Shown here: positions 6,440 to 14,177 of the stretch, piece by piece
How positions within the stretch are numbered: the stretch's first letter is position 1
How the letters are laid out: each line of letters opens with the position of its first letter
The notes under the pieces: model-generated
What the model was told of the DNA's origin: nothing
The model's input: only the letters and a program-made list of their open reading frames with translations
The model's database searches: none
Assembly: GCA_036381335.1 (NCBI GenBank)
Contig: DASVCZ010000039.1
Location: 1 to 17,774 of the forward strand
Direction: 5' to 3'
Source of the DNA: DASVCZ01 sp036381335
Lineage (GTDB): Bacteria; Patescibacteriota; Microgenomatia; UBA1400; PJMF01
DNA length: 17,774 nucleotides
Made by a program: the position numbers and the translations under genes

Positions 6440-7051
6440 ATGCGCGACAACCTAAAACACATCCTCAAGCTTTTTTTCGACCTCCGGATAGTCTTGCTCT
6501 TAATCCTTTTCTTTTTACTCGGTGTGTTTATGGGCCGTTTTATCTGGGAAGGTGAGCGTCGGGATCAAATTACAAGTGGAGAAGTTTCACCCTCGCCCAT
6601 TACTTCCTTAGAAGAAGTTCGCAACCTGGAACCTGAAGCAAAACGCAACCTGTTACCCGTCACGTATGTCGTTCAGCCTGGAGACTCCAGCTGGCGAATT
6701 GCCGAAGCCTTTTACGGCGATCCTCACCTTTATCCCGAAATTGAGAAAGCCAATAATCTGAGTCCAGACCAAGATCTAGAAGTGGGGCAAGAATTAAGTA
6801 TTCCTCGAGTGGAAGAACCTATGGAAGAGCCTACTCCAGAGAGCCAAGATGAGGTTGAACAGCCTGCTGATGAGCAAGTAACTAGCGAACCCTACATCGT
6901 CCAAGCCAATGACTCACTCTGGTTCATAGCTTTAAAATACCTTAACGATGGTACCCGCTGGGTCGAGATCTATCAGCACAATCGACCCGCGATCGGCAAC
7001 GATCCCAACCTGATCTATCCCGGACAAACCTTAATTCTGCCTGCCGAGTAA
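6440..7051 (+). CDS. Membrane-anchored protein with two LysM domains
   Basis: A 203-residue protein with a short basic N-terminus, one transmembrane helix (about 17-34) and an extracytoplasmic part. The first LysM is at about 75-121 (TYVVQPGDSSWRIAEAFYGD, then GQELSIP). A Pro/Glu-rich acidic linker (about 123-150) follows, and a second LysM is at about 152-200 (YIVQANDSLWFIALKYL, then GQTLILP). LysM domains bind N-acetylglucosamine-containing glycans, usually peptidoglycan. With no catalytic domain, a wall-binding, scaffold or anchoring role is likely. The start lacks a Shine-Dalgarno. The gene stands alone before the tRNA pair. Confidence 0.92.
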   Translation: MRDNLKHILKLFFDLRIVLLLILFFLLGVFMGRFIWEGERRDQITSGEVSPSPITSLEEVRNLEPEAKRNLLPVTYVVQPGDSSWRIAEAFYGDPHLYPEIEKANNLSPDQDLEVGQELSIPRVEEPMEEPTPESQDEVEQPADEQVTSEPYIVQANDSLWFIALKYLNDGTRWVEIYQHNRPAIGNDPNLIYPGQTLILPAE

Positions 7052-7057
7052 AGCTGC

Positions 7058-7086
7058 CTGTCAGGCTCTCCTTTCTTTGGTACAAT
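7058..7086 (+). promoter_or_regulatory. Candidate promoter of the tRNA-Gly/tRNA-Thr unit
   Basis: CTGTCA (7058-7063, 4 of 6 matches to TTGACA) is separated by exactly 17 bases from TACAAT (7081-7086, 5 of 6). The first tRNA begins 47 bases further on. The two tRNAs are 24 bases apart and are probably one transcript. Confidence 0.45.
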
Positions 7087-7133
7087 ACAGATTCAATATC
7101 AAATTACTAATTTCTAATTTTTAAATTTCGATT

Positions 7134-7204
7134 GCGGGATTAGTACACTGGTAGTATGCATCCTTCCCAAGGATGAGAAGCGGGTTCGATTCCCGTATCC
7201 CGCT
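7134..7204 (+). tRNA. tRNA-Gly(CCC)
   Basis: The acceptor stem is GCGGGAT (7134-7140) with ATCCCGC (7197-7203), and the discriminator is T7204. The D stem is GTAC/GTAT. The anticodon stem CATCC/GGATG encloses the loop TTCCCAA, so the anticodon is CCC at 7166-7168 (not TCC, which would break the position of U33). The T arm is GCGGG TTCGATT CCCGT. The bases after the discriminator are CCC, so CCA must be added after transcription. Confidence 0.95.
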
Positions 7205-7228
7205 CCCTGTGTAACAGGACAGGCACAT

Positions 7229-7301
7229 GCCAAGATAGCTCAGCTGGTAGAGCGGCGGTATCGTAAACCGTAGGTCGGGGGTTCGAATCCCCCTCTTGGC
7301 T
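7229..7301 (+). tRNA. tRNA-Thr(CGT)
   Basis: The acceptor stem is GCCAAGA (7229-7235) with TCTTGGC (7294-7300), and the discriminator is T7301. The D arm contains CTCAGCTGGTAGAG. The anticodon stem GCGGT/ACCGT encloses the loop ATCGTAA with CGT at 7262-7264. The T stem is five G-C pairs around TTCGAAT. CCA is not encoded. Confidence 0.96.
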
Positions 7302-7309
7302 CACTAATT

Positions 7310-7318
7310 TGATATACT
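7310..7318 (+). promoter_or_regulatory. Extended -10 just before the Ig-like protein gene
   Basis: TGATATACT is an extended -10 that ends ten bases before the ATG at 7329. Transcription would start around 7325, leaving almost no leader, and no Shine-Dalgarno is present. Read-through from the tRNA unit is the alternative source of mRNA. Confidence 0.4.
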
Positions 7319-7328
7319 GTACTCTACT

Positions 7329-8048
7329 ATGCACAACTCCTCTCCCGTCTCCTCCCGCCTGGCTCGTAAAGAGCAAAAGAAAATGACCCAGCAAACTATT
7401 ATTTTTTCGGCGATAGCTATCTTTTTATTCTTGCTCTTCATTTTTGTGATCGTGCCGGGAGTGATTCGGCTAGCTGGTTCGATTGTGGGTACCAACCTCG
7501 GAAATTCACCTGAAGATACCATTCCCCCGGTGGCTCCCATCATTTCTTCTCCAGTTTCTGCTACCAACAGTGCTCAAATTAACATCAGCGGTTTTGCCGA
7601 AAAAGGCAGTGAAGCAGTCTTGGTGCTAAATAGTGAAGAATTTTCCCGCGAAAAGGTCAGCGACGAAGGATCATTTGAGTTTGAAGTGCCGTTACAAGAC
7701 GGTGAAAACACCCTGGCTTTCTACGCCGTTGACGAAGCCGGTAATGAGTCTGGCACTACCAAAACCTATCGAGTGGTTGCCGATCAAGAGGCACCTGAAT
7801 TGGTGATTGAAAGTCCACAAGATGGGACAGAAATTATTTCTCGAACTAATCAACAATTGCAGATTAAAGGTACCGCTGGCGAAAAAGCTAAGGTCTACGT
7901 TAATGACAAACTGCTGTTTACTAAGTCTGACGGCAGTTTCTCAGGGTCATTCCAACTGCAAGAAGGTGAGAATAAGTTGCTCTTCAAAGCCACTGATGAA
8001 GCTGGAAATACGACTGAAAAAGAAATCACTGTCAGGTTTAGGCTTTAG
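7329..8048 (+). CDS. Membrane-anchored protein with two bacterial Ig-like domains
   Basis: A 239-residue protein. A short basic N-terminus precedes one transmembrane helix (about 24-46). Two beta-rich repeats follow, roughly 73-150 and 154-239. Each has a turn with GEN (LQDGENTLAF; LQEGENKLLF) and then AxDEAGNxxxxTxxYRV-like strands (YAVDEAGNESGTTKTYRV; KATDEAGNTTEKEITVRF). This is the pattern of Ig-like/glucodextranase-B-type modules on bacterial surfaces. It probably displays an adhesive or spacer part outside the cell. A second in-frame ATG at 7383 would shorten the N-terminus by 18 residues and keep the membrane helix. Its 3' end overlaps the convergent ligase gene by 11 bases. Confidence 0.88.
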   Translation: MHNSSPVSSRLARKEQKKMTQQTIIFSAIAIFLFLLFIFVIVPGVIRLAGSIVGTNLGNSPEDTIPPVAPIISSPVSATNSAQINISGFAEKGSEAVLVLNSEEFSREKVSDEGSFEFEVPLQDGENTLAFYAVDEAGNESGTTKTYRVVADQEAPELVIESPQDGTEIISRTNQQLQIKGTAGEKAKVYVNDKLLFTKSDGSFSGSFQLQEGENKLLFKATDEAGNTTEKEITVRFRL

Positions 8049-9204
8049 AGCTAGCGAGTATTCCTCCCAAGAGAAATAAAAGTATAAAAGGTTGAAACAA
8101 GGTGTTGTTAAAGAGGCTGTGGACTAATGCTGATCCAATAGCAATACACAGCAGCTGATCTTTCTGCCATAGTAGCTTTCCCCACTTGGCCACTAGCATA
8201 ACTACCATCGCTAATCCCAGAATCCCCACCCCATTGTAAAGAAAAATAAAAATGTTATCAGCAAAGCGAGCAGTATTTGGTCGGTCAAAGTTAAGAGTAG
8301 TGATTGCCGAACGTTGAGGCTGGAATAACCCCTCCCCCATCAACAATGTTCGCCAGTTGGATTCAACAGTTTGTTGTGATGATTCAATTCTAGCTGCCGC
8401 CGATGCGGTGCGTAGCAAATTCACGCCTTCTCCTCCCGGCTTGGGTGCTAAAAACACCGTCACTAAAAAAAGTATTCCCATAGCAAAAGTGAAAGTAACT
8501 TTTTCCTTAAAGGAAATGACTGTTAATCCGGCCAGTGCCACTCCCAGGGCTAAGTACGATGACCTTGAGAAGGTTAAAGCTACTCCTATGGTCAGCAATA
8601 CTTGGAGCAAGAGCAACGATTTTTGTTGTTTATTTTTAATTTTTGCTTTTACTTTTTCCAAGTACACAAAAGTCAGGACATAGATCATGCCTATAAAATT
8701 GGGATCGAGTAAGGTCCCGATTAAACGATAGTAGTGATCATCCCATCCTAAAATGGTGAGCCAGCGGGTATCGGGCAGTAACCAATATTGAAGGAAGCCG
8801 AAAAGCAACATTACTACCCCAGCTGAAATAAACGCCGTCAAGAAATAGCGCCCGGGAATTTTAGAAGATCGGTATGCCAGATATGCCCACAGGATGTAAA
8901 GCGCAGCTCGACCAGCGTAGAGTAAAGTAGAAAGCTCAAAAGTATCCGCCAAGATGGCCCCGGTCCAACCCAGTAGTATCCACGCTAGTAGCAGCGTTTC
9001 CAGCCCATATTTTTTGAGAACGGTTTCAGGCACCTTGATTTTAAATGATGTTTTCAAAAGCATAACTCCGACCCAAACCGTCAATAGCAAGTCATGAAGA
9101 TAAAAAGCTCCTCCCAGGGGCAGTACTACTCTCGTCAACTGACCAAGACTGAGACTGAGCACTAACCCACCGAGAAAAAATTTATTGAGTGTGTTCCAGT
9201 TCAT
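8038..9204 (-). CDS. O-antigen ligase/polymerase-like membrane protein
   Basis: About 388 residues if translation starts at ATG 9204; a TTG at 9222 would add six residues, and neither has a Shine-Dalgarno. The protein has around ten hydrophobic helices and the Wzy_C-type stretch IGVALTFSRSSYLALGV near residues 200-220, followed by a long external loop and a C-terminal helix pair with HSLFNN. The family (WaaL, Wzy and relatives) polymerises glycan repeats or transfers them to a carrier. It is the last gene of the four-gene glycan operon, overlapping the GT2 gene by 23 bases. Ligase versus polymerase cannot be decided from sequence alone. Confidence 0.88.
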   Translation of the reverse strand: MNWNTLNKFFLGGLVLSLSLGQLTRVVLPLGGAFYLHDLLLTVWVGVMLLKTSFKIKVPETVLKKYGLETLLLAWILLGWTGAILADTFELSTLLYAGRAALYILWAYLAYRSSKIPGRYFLTAFISAGVVMLLFGFLQYWLLPDTRWLTILGWDDHYYRLIGTLLDPNFIGMIYVLTFVYLEKVKAKIKNKQQKSLLLLQVLLTIGVALTFSRSSYLALGVALAGLTVISFKEKVTFTFAMGILFLVTVFLAPKPGGEGVNLLRTASAAARIESSQQTVESNWRTLLMGEGLFQPQRSAITTLNFDRPNTARFADNIFIFLYNGVGILGLAMVVMLVAKWGKLLWQKDQLLCIAIGSALVHSLFNNTLFQPFILLFLLGGILASSKA

Positions 9205-9943
9205 AAAGATAGATTCTGACAAATAACGAATGAAGGCTCATCACCAAGGCATAGATAAATCCCCGCCAGCCATCAAGAAAACCGAGTTTAAGAAAAAAAT
9301 TCAGCCCAAATTTAGCTGGAGGATAGAAAATGAGTTGTAAGAGAGAGTACTTTTGCCCGGTCTCAAATCGGTACTTAGCTTCCCGCTGAGCGTACCAAGT
9401 TACTTTCCGCAGGAAGTCAGCTACCGAAGTGTGTGAAGTATGTTTAATCTCGATCGGTGACAGACAGACAAACTTGTCGGTAAAAGGAATTTCATGCACC
9501 GGCCGAGCAAACCGTAAATACTGCTTTTTGCCGAATCGAACCAATCGCACCTTGCCCACTTCCCCGTGCTTCATTTCTTGACCCAAGAAAATGTCACTTC
9601 GCCAAATAGAAATGGCATAACACGAAGATGTTTCTATATATTTTTGGAGGCGTGGTAGCCACTTGGAGGGAAACCACTCATCGCTATCTAGAAAGAAAAC
9701 CCAGTCATGATGGGCATGATGGAGGGCGTTATTGCGGAGTTTACTAAAATCAAAACTGTCGGTGGGCGTGGGTTGAACAATTAAGTTCGTAATTAGGGAG
9801 CGTTGTTCGGCTGTAAATGTTAAGTGGCCCGTGGTATCGACGACCACAATCTGTTCTGCCCAGGTAACTGACTTTAAGGCTTTGGTCAGCCGCGCATCAG
9901 TGCGGTTGGTCAGGATGATGACGGTCAGCGGGAGTTTGGTCAT
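9182..9943 (-). CDS. Family 2 glycosyltransferase, WaaE/KdtX-like
   Basis: A 253-residue cytosolic or membrane-associated transferase. The N-terminal GT-A fold starts TVIILTNRTDARLTKALKSV (7-26). Acidic nucleotide-sugar/metal binding residues are in FFLDSDEWF (83-91), preceded by KLRNNALHHA (68-77). The C-terminal part has HTSHTSVADFLRKVTWYAQREA, as in LPS-core glucosyltransferases of the WaaE/KdtX type, and a hydrophobic end that may touch the membrane. The start ATG overlaps the stop TGA of the upstream gene (ATGA), so the two are translationally coupled. The substrate is unknown. Confidence 0.93.
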   Translation of the reverse strand: MTKLPLTVIILTNRTDARLTKALKSVTWAEQIVVVDTTGHLTFTAEQRSLITNLIVQPTPTDSFDFSKLRNNALHHAHHDWVFFLDSDEWFPSKWLPRLQKYIETSSCYAISIWRSDIFLGQEMKHGEVGKVRLVRFGKKQYLRFARPVHEIPFTDKFVCLSPIEIKHTSHTSVADFLRKVTWYAQREAKYRFETGQKYSLLQLIFYPPAKFGLNFFLKLGFLDGWRGFIYALVMSLHSLFVRIYLYELEHTQ

Positions 9944-11403
9944 AGCGGCCGATAGACATCTCTACTTAGTAATGAGTATTTCATAAAATTAGGATATGAC
10001 GTAAGTGGAGAATCTTTGCTCTCGATGAAGTAGACGTGAGGCGTAGTTGCCGTTTCCACTAGTTGTTCTTTTTTACCCCAGAAACGAAGGTTATCAAAGT
10101 AACTCGCAAATGTTCCTCCATCAGCGGTGGTTCTGAGATAAAATTCTTGAGCTCCATGACTCTTAATCAGGTGGATGATCATTCGTTGTTCTTCGACTCC
10201 AGGACCGTAATTAAAAGGATGACTGGTTGAAACAAAAAAGTTGGCCTGGAAAACAGCAATCACATTTATGAATGCCCAGACCATGAAGCCAATGAGCAGT
10301 AGCCGACGAACTTTAAGTGTTCTGTCTAGTCGCCAAAAAAAGTAGCTGAGTAAAATTGGGAGCAACACTAAAAACGGAGGATAATAGGCTTCTGAAGGTG
10401 CACCGTGGACAAAATACCCCAGAAACAGTAAGTAAAAACAGACGAGAGTTATTTCAATTAAAGGTGGCACATTTTGGGTCAGCAATTTATGGGTCAGCCA
10501 GCCGATGCTCAAAGCAGTCAACAGTAAAAAAAGCAATCCTAGATAATAATTGACTGCACCAATTCGTCCGCCGTAGAGGGTGACCGATGACACAAAGGTA
10601 GTTATTTTATTGACGCTGGGGGCATGATCGCCAATGGCGAAGCTGCCCAGTCTATACCCAACCCAGAGCCCAAAACCGCCCAACTGTTGAAACTGGTGAG
10701 TCAAGTCATAGATGATTTGAGGTGTTAACCCGAGGGTAATTCCCCCTACTGCCTGACTCAGGCTCTTCAGACTCAATCGCTGTTTGTTTTTCCACCAGAT
10801 ATAAGGAATGGCAAATACCAGTGGAAAGACCGCTAACTCAAACTGAAACATAAAGGCAAAGGCTAGAGCTGCCCAGAAGTGAGCCCAGGGTTTCTTGAGC
10901 CACAACCGCACCAGTGCCCAAATAAACAGCACAGTAGCCAGCGGCAGAGGGGTAATATGGTAGACCATTCGAGCGTGAGCAATGGCTAAGGGAGAAAAAG
11001 CAAACAGCCCGGCCGCTATCAAGGCGGTTTTTTTATTAATCTGTACCAGCAGTAGCTCATACAGCCCAATCAGGACACCGATGTTAATTAAGGCGAAAAG
11101 TAAGGAGTAGCCCAGCAGATGATAGCCAAAAAATGGGTAGAAGAGCATCTCTAGCCAGATGGTGAGTGGACCTTGTTTAAATCGGGGCACGCTGGAAGCA
11201 ATACCGAGCAGCGGCAGTTCTCTCTTCCCCACGGCTTCGAAGGCGGTCAATAAATCATGAGCGGCATCACCGAAAAAAATAGCCTGGCTATCTAACCGCC
11301 AGACTCGTAAAAACGTAGCCAGAATGACAATCACCATCATCAGCCAGTGTTCCTGGATTAATGACTGAAGCCTATTGGTGCTTGAGAGTGTAGAACGCGC
11401 CAT
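9940..11403 (-). CDS. GT39/ArnT-like polyprenyl-phosphate glycosyltransferase
   Basis: About 487 residues from ATG 11403; a TTG at 11412 would add three. It is a polytopic GT-C protein with about a dozen helices in the first 390 residues and a soluble C-terminal domain. The first external loop has GDAAHD (45-50), the place of the catalytic acidic residue in PMT/ArnT-type enzymes, and RFKQGPLTIWLE follows at about 74-85. Such enzymes transfer sugars from polyprenyl-phosphate carriers to lipid or protein acceptors outside the membrane. It sits between the flippase (32-base overlap) and the GT2 gene (4-base overlap), so it is part of the same glycan pathway. Confidence 0.88.
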   Translation of the reverse strand: MARSTLSSTNRLQSLIQEHWLMMVIVILATFLRVWRLDSQAIFFGDAAHDLLTAFEAVGKRELPLLGIASSVPRFKQGPLTIWLEMLFYPFFGYHLLGYSLLFALINIGVLIGLYELLLVQINKKTALIAAGLFAFSPLAIAHARMVYHITPLPLATVLFIWALVRLWLKKPWAHFWAALAFAFMFQFELAVFPLVFAIPYIWWKNKQRLSLKSLSQAVGGITLGLTPQIIYDLTHQFQQLGGFGLWVGYRLGSFAIGDHAPSVNKITTFVSSVTLYGGRIGAVNYYLGLLFLLLTALSIGWLTHKLLTQNVPPLIEITLVCFYLLFLGYFVHGAPSEAYYPPFLVLLPILLSYFFWRLDRTLKVRRLLLIGFMVWAFINVIAVFQANFFVSTSHPFNYGPGVEEQRMIIHLIKSHGAQEFYLRTTADGGTFASYFDNLRFWGKKEQLVETATTPHVYFIESKDSPLTSYPNFMKYSLLSRDVYRPL

Positions 11404-12595
11404 AAAGAGCAATTGGGGCTGCTAACAATCGAGATATAAAAAGACCAATGACTGCTCCCTGAATGCCATACCAGGAGCCGAGCAGGTAGACGCATCCTAT
11501 CATAGTTAACAAAGAAACTCCTAGGTGAAGGTTGGACAAAAAGTACTGCTTGGTGCTGACAAAAAGGGTGTGTGCATACATAGTTAGGGCATGGATAATG
11601 CCCGCGCCTACCAACCAAGGTAATAACGGAATCACTCCCAGCCATTGTTCACCTAATATGAGTAAGACGATCCAGTTAGGAAAAAGAATAAGTGGCAATG
11701 ACCCGGCAATAGCGACTACTAACAAGATAAAGCTCGATTTCTTAAAGGCCGATGCCAATGATTTTTGTTGTCGAAAAAGTTGAGTCAAAATAGGAAAAGT
11801 ACTATGCTGAACGGCTTTAGCAATTTCATAATTGGGTTTATGGCTGAGAGCATAGGCATTGTGATAGAGACCTAAATTAAAAGTGCCGGTTAATTTCCCG
11901 ATCAGGAAGTTGTCCATATTTTCACCCAGGTAACTGAAGAAAGCTGAGACGCTCAACCACTTGGCGTTACTAAGGATGTGTTTGCCCCGGGAATGAACGT
12001 ACGCAAAATGCGGTCGGTCGGCAAAAAGAAAAAAGGTAATAAAGACTTCGAAGAGCGCAGCTATTACCATTCCTCCCACTAACGCGTAGGCTGAATGAAG
12101 CCAAAAAGCTAAAGCGACGGCGGCTATAGCATCAACGATGATTAAAGACAGCCGATAGAGAGAATCACGTAAAAAACGCATTTCTTTATATAAAGAAATC
12201 ACCATCGGATTAATAGTGCCTTTAATGACAGGGACCAAGGACAAGATGCCGATTAAAAAGACTAAGCGGGGTTCACCAAAGTAACCCTGGAGCAGAAAAC
12301 CGAGTACCATCATCACAATGCCAATCACGATGCCTCGGAAAATGGAAATTACCCATGCACTGTCTAAAAAGTAGGCTATGGAATGCTTAGACTGCATGAT
12401 AGTTACGTTGACGCCGGTTTCGGTAGCGGCTTCAGTTATGCCTAAGGCAATTGTGGCTAAAGAGAAGACACCAAACTCAGCAGGAGTCAGTAAGCGGGCC
12501 AAGATAGAAATCTTTAATAAGGTACACAAAGCGGCGGAAATTTTGAAAGCTGTATGCCAGCTAAAACCAGTCGCAGCTTGTCTGAAGTATGACAT
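11372..12595 (-). CDS. Wzx/WzxC-type polysaccharide flippase
   Basis: A 407-residue polytopic protein of the MOP (polysaccharide exporter) superfamily. It has the typical start FSWHTAFKISAALCTLLK with ILARLLTPAEFGVFSLATI at about 31-49, then helices in pairs through the whole length. Around residue 215 stands SAFFSYLGENMDNFLIGKL, then LGLYHNAYAL, as in WzxC-type lipid-linked oligosaccharide translocases. It would flip the carrier-linked glycan before polymerisation by the last gene of the operon. It is the first gene, 18 bp from the divergent signal peptidase gene. Its start lies six bases from an extended -10. Confidence 0.92.
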   Translation of the reverse strand: MSYFRQAATGFSWHTAFKISAALCTLLKISILARLLTPAEFGVFSLATIALGITEAATETGVNVTIMQSKHSIAYFLDSAWVISIFRGIVIGIVMMVLGFLLQGYFGEPRLVFLIGILSLVPVIKGTINPMVISLYKEMRFLRDSLYRLSLIIVDAIAAVALAFWLHSAYALVGGMVIAALFEVFITFFLFADRPHFAYVHSRGKHILSNAKWLSVSAFFSYLGENMDNFLIGKLTGTFNLGLYHNAYALSHKPNYEIAKAVQHSTFPILTQLFRQQKSLASAFKKSSFILLVVAIAGSLPLILFPNWIVLLILGEQWLGVIPLLPWLVGAGIIHALTMYAHTLFVSTKQYFLSNLHLGVSLLTMIGCVYLLGSWYGIQGAVIGLFISRLLAAPIALYGAFYTLKHQ

Positions 12596-12610
12596 GTACC
12601 TATAATAGCA
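12578..12610. promoter_or_regulatory. Shared bidirectional promoter of the flippase operon and the signal peptidase gene
   Basis: On the plus strand TTGTCT (12578-12583), 17 bases and a perfect TATAAT (12601-12606) end seven bases before the signal peptidase ATG. On the minus strand the same bases read TGCTATTAT (12610-12602), an extended -10 ending six bases before the flippase ATG at 12595. The two -10 hexamers overlap by five bases because TATAATA is nearly symmetric. Both mRNAs would be leaderless or nearly so. Confidence 0.6.
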
Positions 12611-12613
12611 CGT

Positions 12614-13189
12614 ATGCCTACGTTCCTCCGCAGCATTGGTGAGTTTTTCCTCGATATTATTGAGACACTAGTGATTGCTATGTCCATCTTTTTAGTCATT
12701 TATTTGTTTGTGATGCAACCTCATCAGGTGAATGGTCAGTCGATGGTGCCTAACTTCCAAAATGGTGAGTACGTTTTAACCGATAAGATTAGTTACAAGA
12801 TAGGCGATCCCCAACGGGGCGACGTCATTGTTTTCCATGCGCCGGAGGCGGCCCAGTGTCCCAAAGGGACAGGCTGTGACTTTATTAAGCGGATTTTAGC
12901 AATTCCGGGAGAAACAGTGGAAATCAAAAACAATCAGGTGTACGTCAACGGTCAGGCGATTGAAGAAAGCTACATCCCAGACGAATTTGAGACGAAAGCC
13001 GGGTTATTTACCCAAAATCGAGTGATAACACTTGGCCCTGATGAATACTTTGCAGTGGGTGATAATCGCAGTCACTCTAGTGACTCACGAGCCTGGGGGC
13101 CGATCCACAGAAGTGATATTGTGGGGAAAGCTTTCTTTCGCTACTGGCCGGTAACTAATGCCGGACTACTTTCCAATGTTAGTTACTAA
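12614..13189 (+). CDS. lepB: Signal peptidase I
   Basis: A 191-residue membrane serine protease that removes signal peptides from exported proteins. One transmembrane helix (about 16-34) is followed by the catalytic domain. Box B is NGQSMVPNF with nucleophile S43; the general base is K92 in DFIKRILAIPGE; box E is GDNRSHSSDSR (148-158). A short loop before the Lys strand has two cysteines, C82 and C88, that could bond with each other. The length fits the Gram-positive-like, compact class. The gene is divergent from the glycan operon and convergent with parB (11 bp between the stops), with no terminator seen. Confidence 0.96.
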   Translation: MPTFLRSIGEFFLDIIETLVIAMSIFLVIYLFVMQPHQVNGQSMVPNFQNGEYVLTDKISYKIGDPQRGDVIVFHAPEAAQCPKGTGCDFIKRILAIPGETVEIKNNQVYVNGQAIEESYIPDEFETKAGLFTQNRVITLGPDEYFAVGDNRSHSSDSRAWGPIHRSDIVGKAFFRYWPVTNAGLLSNVSY

Positions 13190-13200
13190 ATTATTCCTAG

Positions 13201-14013
13201 TTACGTAATACTCTCAATTAACTTTTCAAAGTCAGCTTGAGTTTGTTCGGGAGTTCCCGCGAGAGTGATGGAAATGCGGGTTTGGCGTTGAGACCTGACT
13301 AGTTTTAACTTAGGTTTAGTATGGAACTTTAGTTGTAGTTTCTTTTGGAGGTCGTTGACGACGCTATCTGCAATTTGAAGCGGTCGTCCTTGTGGTGGTG
13401 TTTTAATCTGGTGTTGCTCTTTATAGTGGCGGACCAGTTCTTCAGCTCGGCGGACGGAAGCAGATTCCTTGAGAATGGTTTTATAGCAACTGATCAAGAC
13501 CTCTTCATTTTCAAATAAGCCGGTTAAGGCTCGAGCATGGCCTTCGGTAATCAGCCCGCCAATCAAACCGTCTTTGACGGCATCGGGCAATTGAAGCAGC
13601 CGAACGTGATTACTAATGTACGCGGCTGATTTACCCACTCGTTCAGCCAGTTGGCTAGGAGTAAACTGAAAATCGCGCATTAATTGTTGAAAAGCTTGTG
13701 CGCGCTCGAGTGCATTTAAATCGCTGCGTTGAACGTTTTCTACTAACGCCATCTCTAACATGCCACGCGGAGTAGTTTTTTTGATGTGGACTGGGACATC
13801 AGTCAGGCCAGCTTCTTTGGCGGCGCGCCAGCGCCGTTCACCGGCAATAATTTGGTAACCAGCGGGTGTTTCAGCAACCACTAAAGGTTCTAAAATACCG
13901 TAGGTTTTAATTGACTGCGACAACTCTTCCAGTGATTCCCGTTTGATTTTTTCTCGAGGCTGAAAAGGGTTAGGCTGAAGTTGATCGATAGGAAGTTGAG
14001 TGACGGTAGACAT
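13201..14013 (-). CDS. parB: ParB/Spo0J chromosome-partitioning protein
   Basis: A 270-residue DNA clamp that loads at parS and slides with CTP. The N-terminal nuclease-like/CTP domain has GERRWRA (58-64) and ENVQRSDLN (92-100), the two conserved CTP-contact boxes. The helix-turn-helix region is at about 118-140 (QLAERVGKSAAYISNHVRLL). The C-terminal part, about 205-270, would dimerise. No parA lies next to it, at least in this window, and I see no parS-like TGTTTCACGTGAAACA. An extended -10 ends six bases before the ATG and no Shine-Dalgarno is present. Upstream stand two inverted repeats that may regulate it. Confidence 0.95.
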   Translation of the reverse strand: MSTVTQLPIDQLQPNPFQPREKIKRESLEELSQSIKTYGILEPLVVAETPAGYQIIAGERRWRAAKEAGLTDVPVHIKKTTPRGMLEMALVENVQRSDLNALERAQAFQQLMRDFQFTPSQLAERVGKSAAYISNHVRLLQLPDAVKDGLIGGLITEGHARALTGLFENEEVLISCYKTILKESASVRRAEELVRHYKEQHQIKTPPQGRPLQIADSVVNDLQKKLQLKFHTKPKLKLVRSQRQTRISITLAGTPEQTQADFEKLIESIT

Positions 14014-14019
14014 GGCTGT

Positions 14020-14028
14020 ATCATACCA
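14020..14028 (-). promoter_or_regulatory. Extended -10 directly before parB
   Basis: On the minus strand TGGTATGAT (14028-14020) is an extended -10 with a TATGAT hexamer (5 of 6), followed by six bases and the ATG at 14013. Transcription would begin at or next to the start codon. No strong -35 was found. Confidence 0.45.
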
Positions 14029-14141
14029 AGTCAGTTGGCTGCATTAAAGGACCAAGAATTACTTCATGACTAATAGGTTCGCAATATGCAATTAATAGTT
14101 ATTTTGCGGATTTAAGTTGTGTTCAGGGGGTGTTTTTCGTA

Positions 14142-14160
14142 TGGTACTAAAATAGTACCA
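14142..14160 (-). repeat. Perfect inverted repeat, copy 1, between rpmA and parB
   Basis: TGGTACT-AAAAT-AGTACCA has perfect 7-bp arms around a 5-base spacer. In minus-strand RNA it forms a 7-bp hairpin with loop AUUUU. It is not followed by a T-run, so it is not a standard terminator. A second copy lies 36 bases away. The rest of 14014-14234 holds only the parB promoter and nothing else I can assign. Confidence 0.7.
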
Positions 14161-14177
14161 TCTGTCCAGGTTAGAGT

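Noticed and set aside
7052..7078. GCCTGTCAGGC followed by a T-rich stretch after the LysM gene as a terminator.
   Set aside because: The stem has only four pairs, the T-run is broken, and the same bases fit better as the -35 of the tRNA promoter.
7184..7196. The T arm of tRNA-Gly shares GGTTCGATTCC with tRNA-Asp and looks like a direct repeat.
   Set aside because: The T loop is conserved in all tRNAs, so the match does not show an attachment site.
9204..9222. TTG at 9222 as the start of the ligase-like gene.
   Set aside because: ATG 9204 is a stronger start codon and gives an equally good N-terminus, and neither has a Shine-Dalgarno; the choice remains open.
11728..11737. GCTCGATTT inside the flippase gene matches the bases just after tRNA-Asp and could be a second att copy.
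   Set aside because: Only nine bases match, it lies inside a well-formed core gene, and a match of this size is expected by chance in 17 kb.
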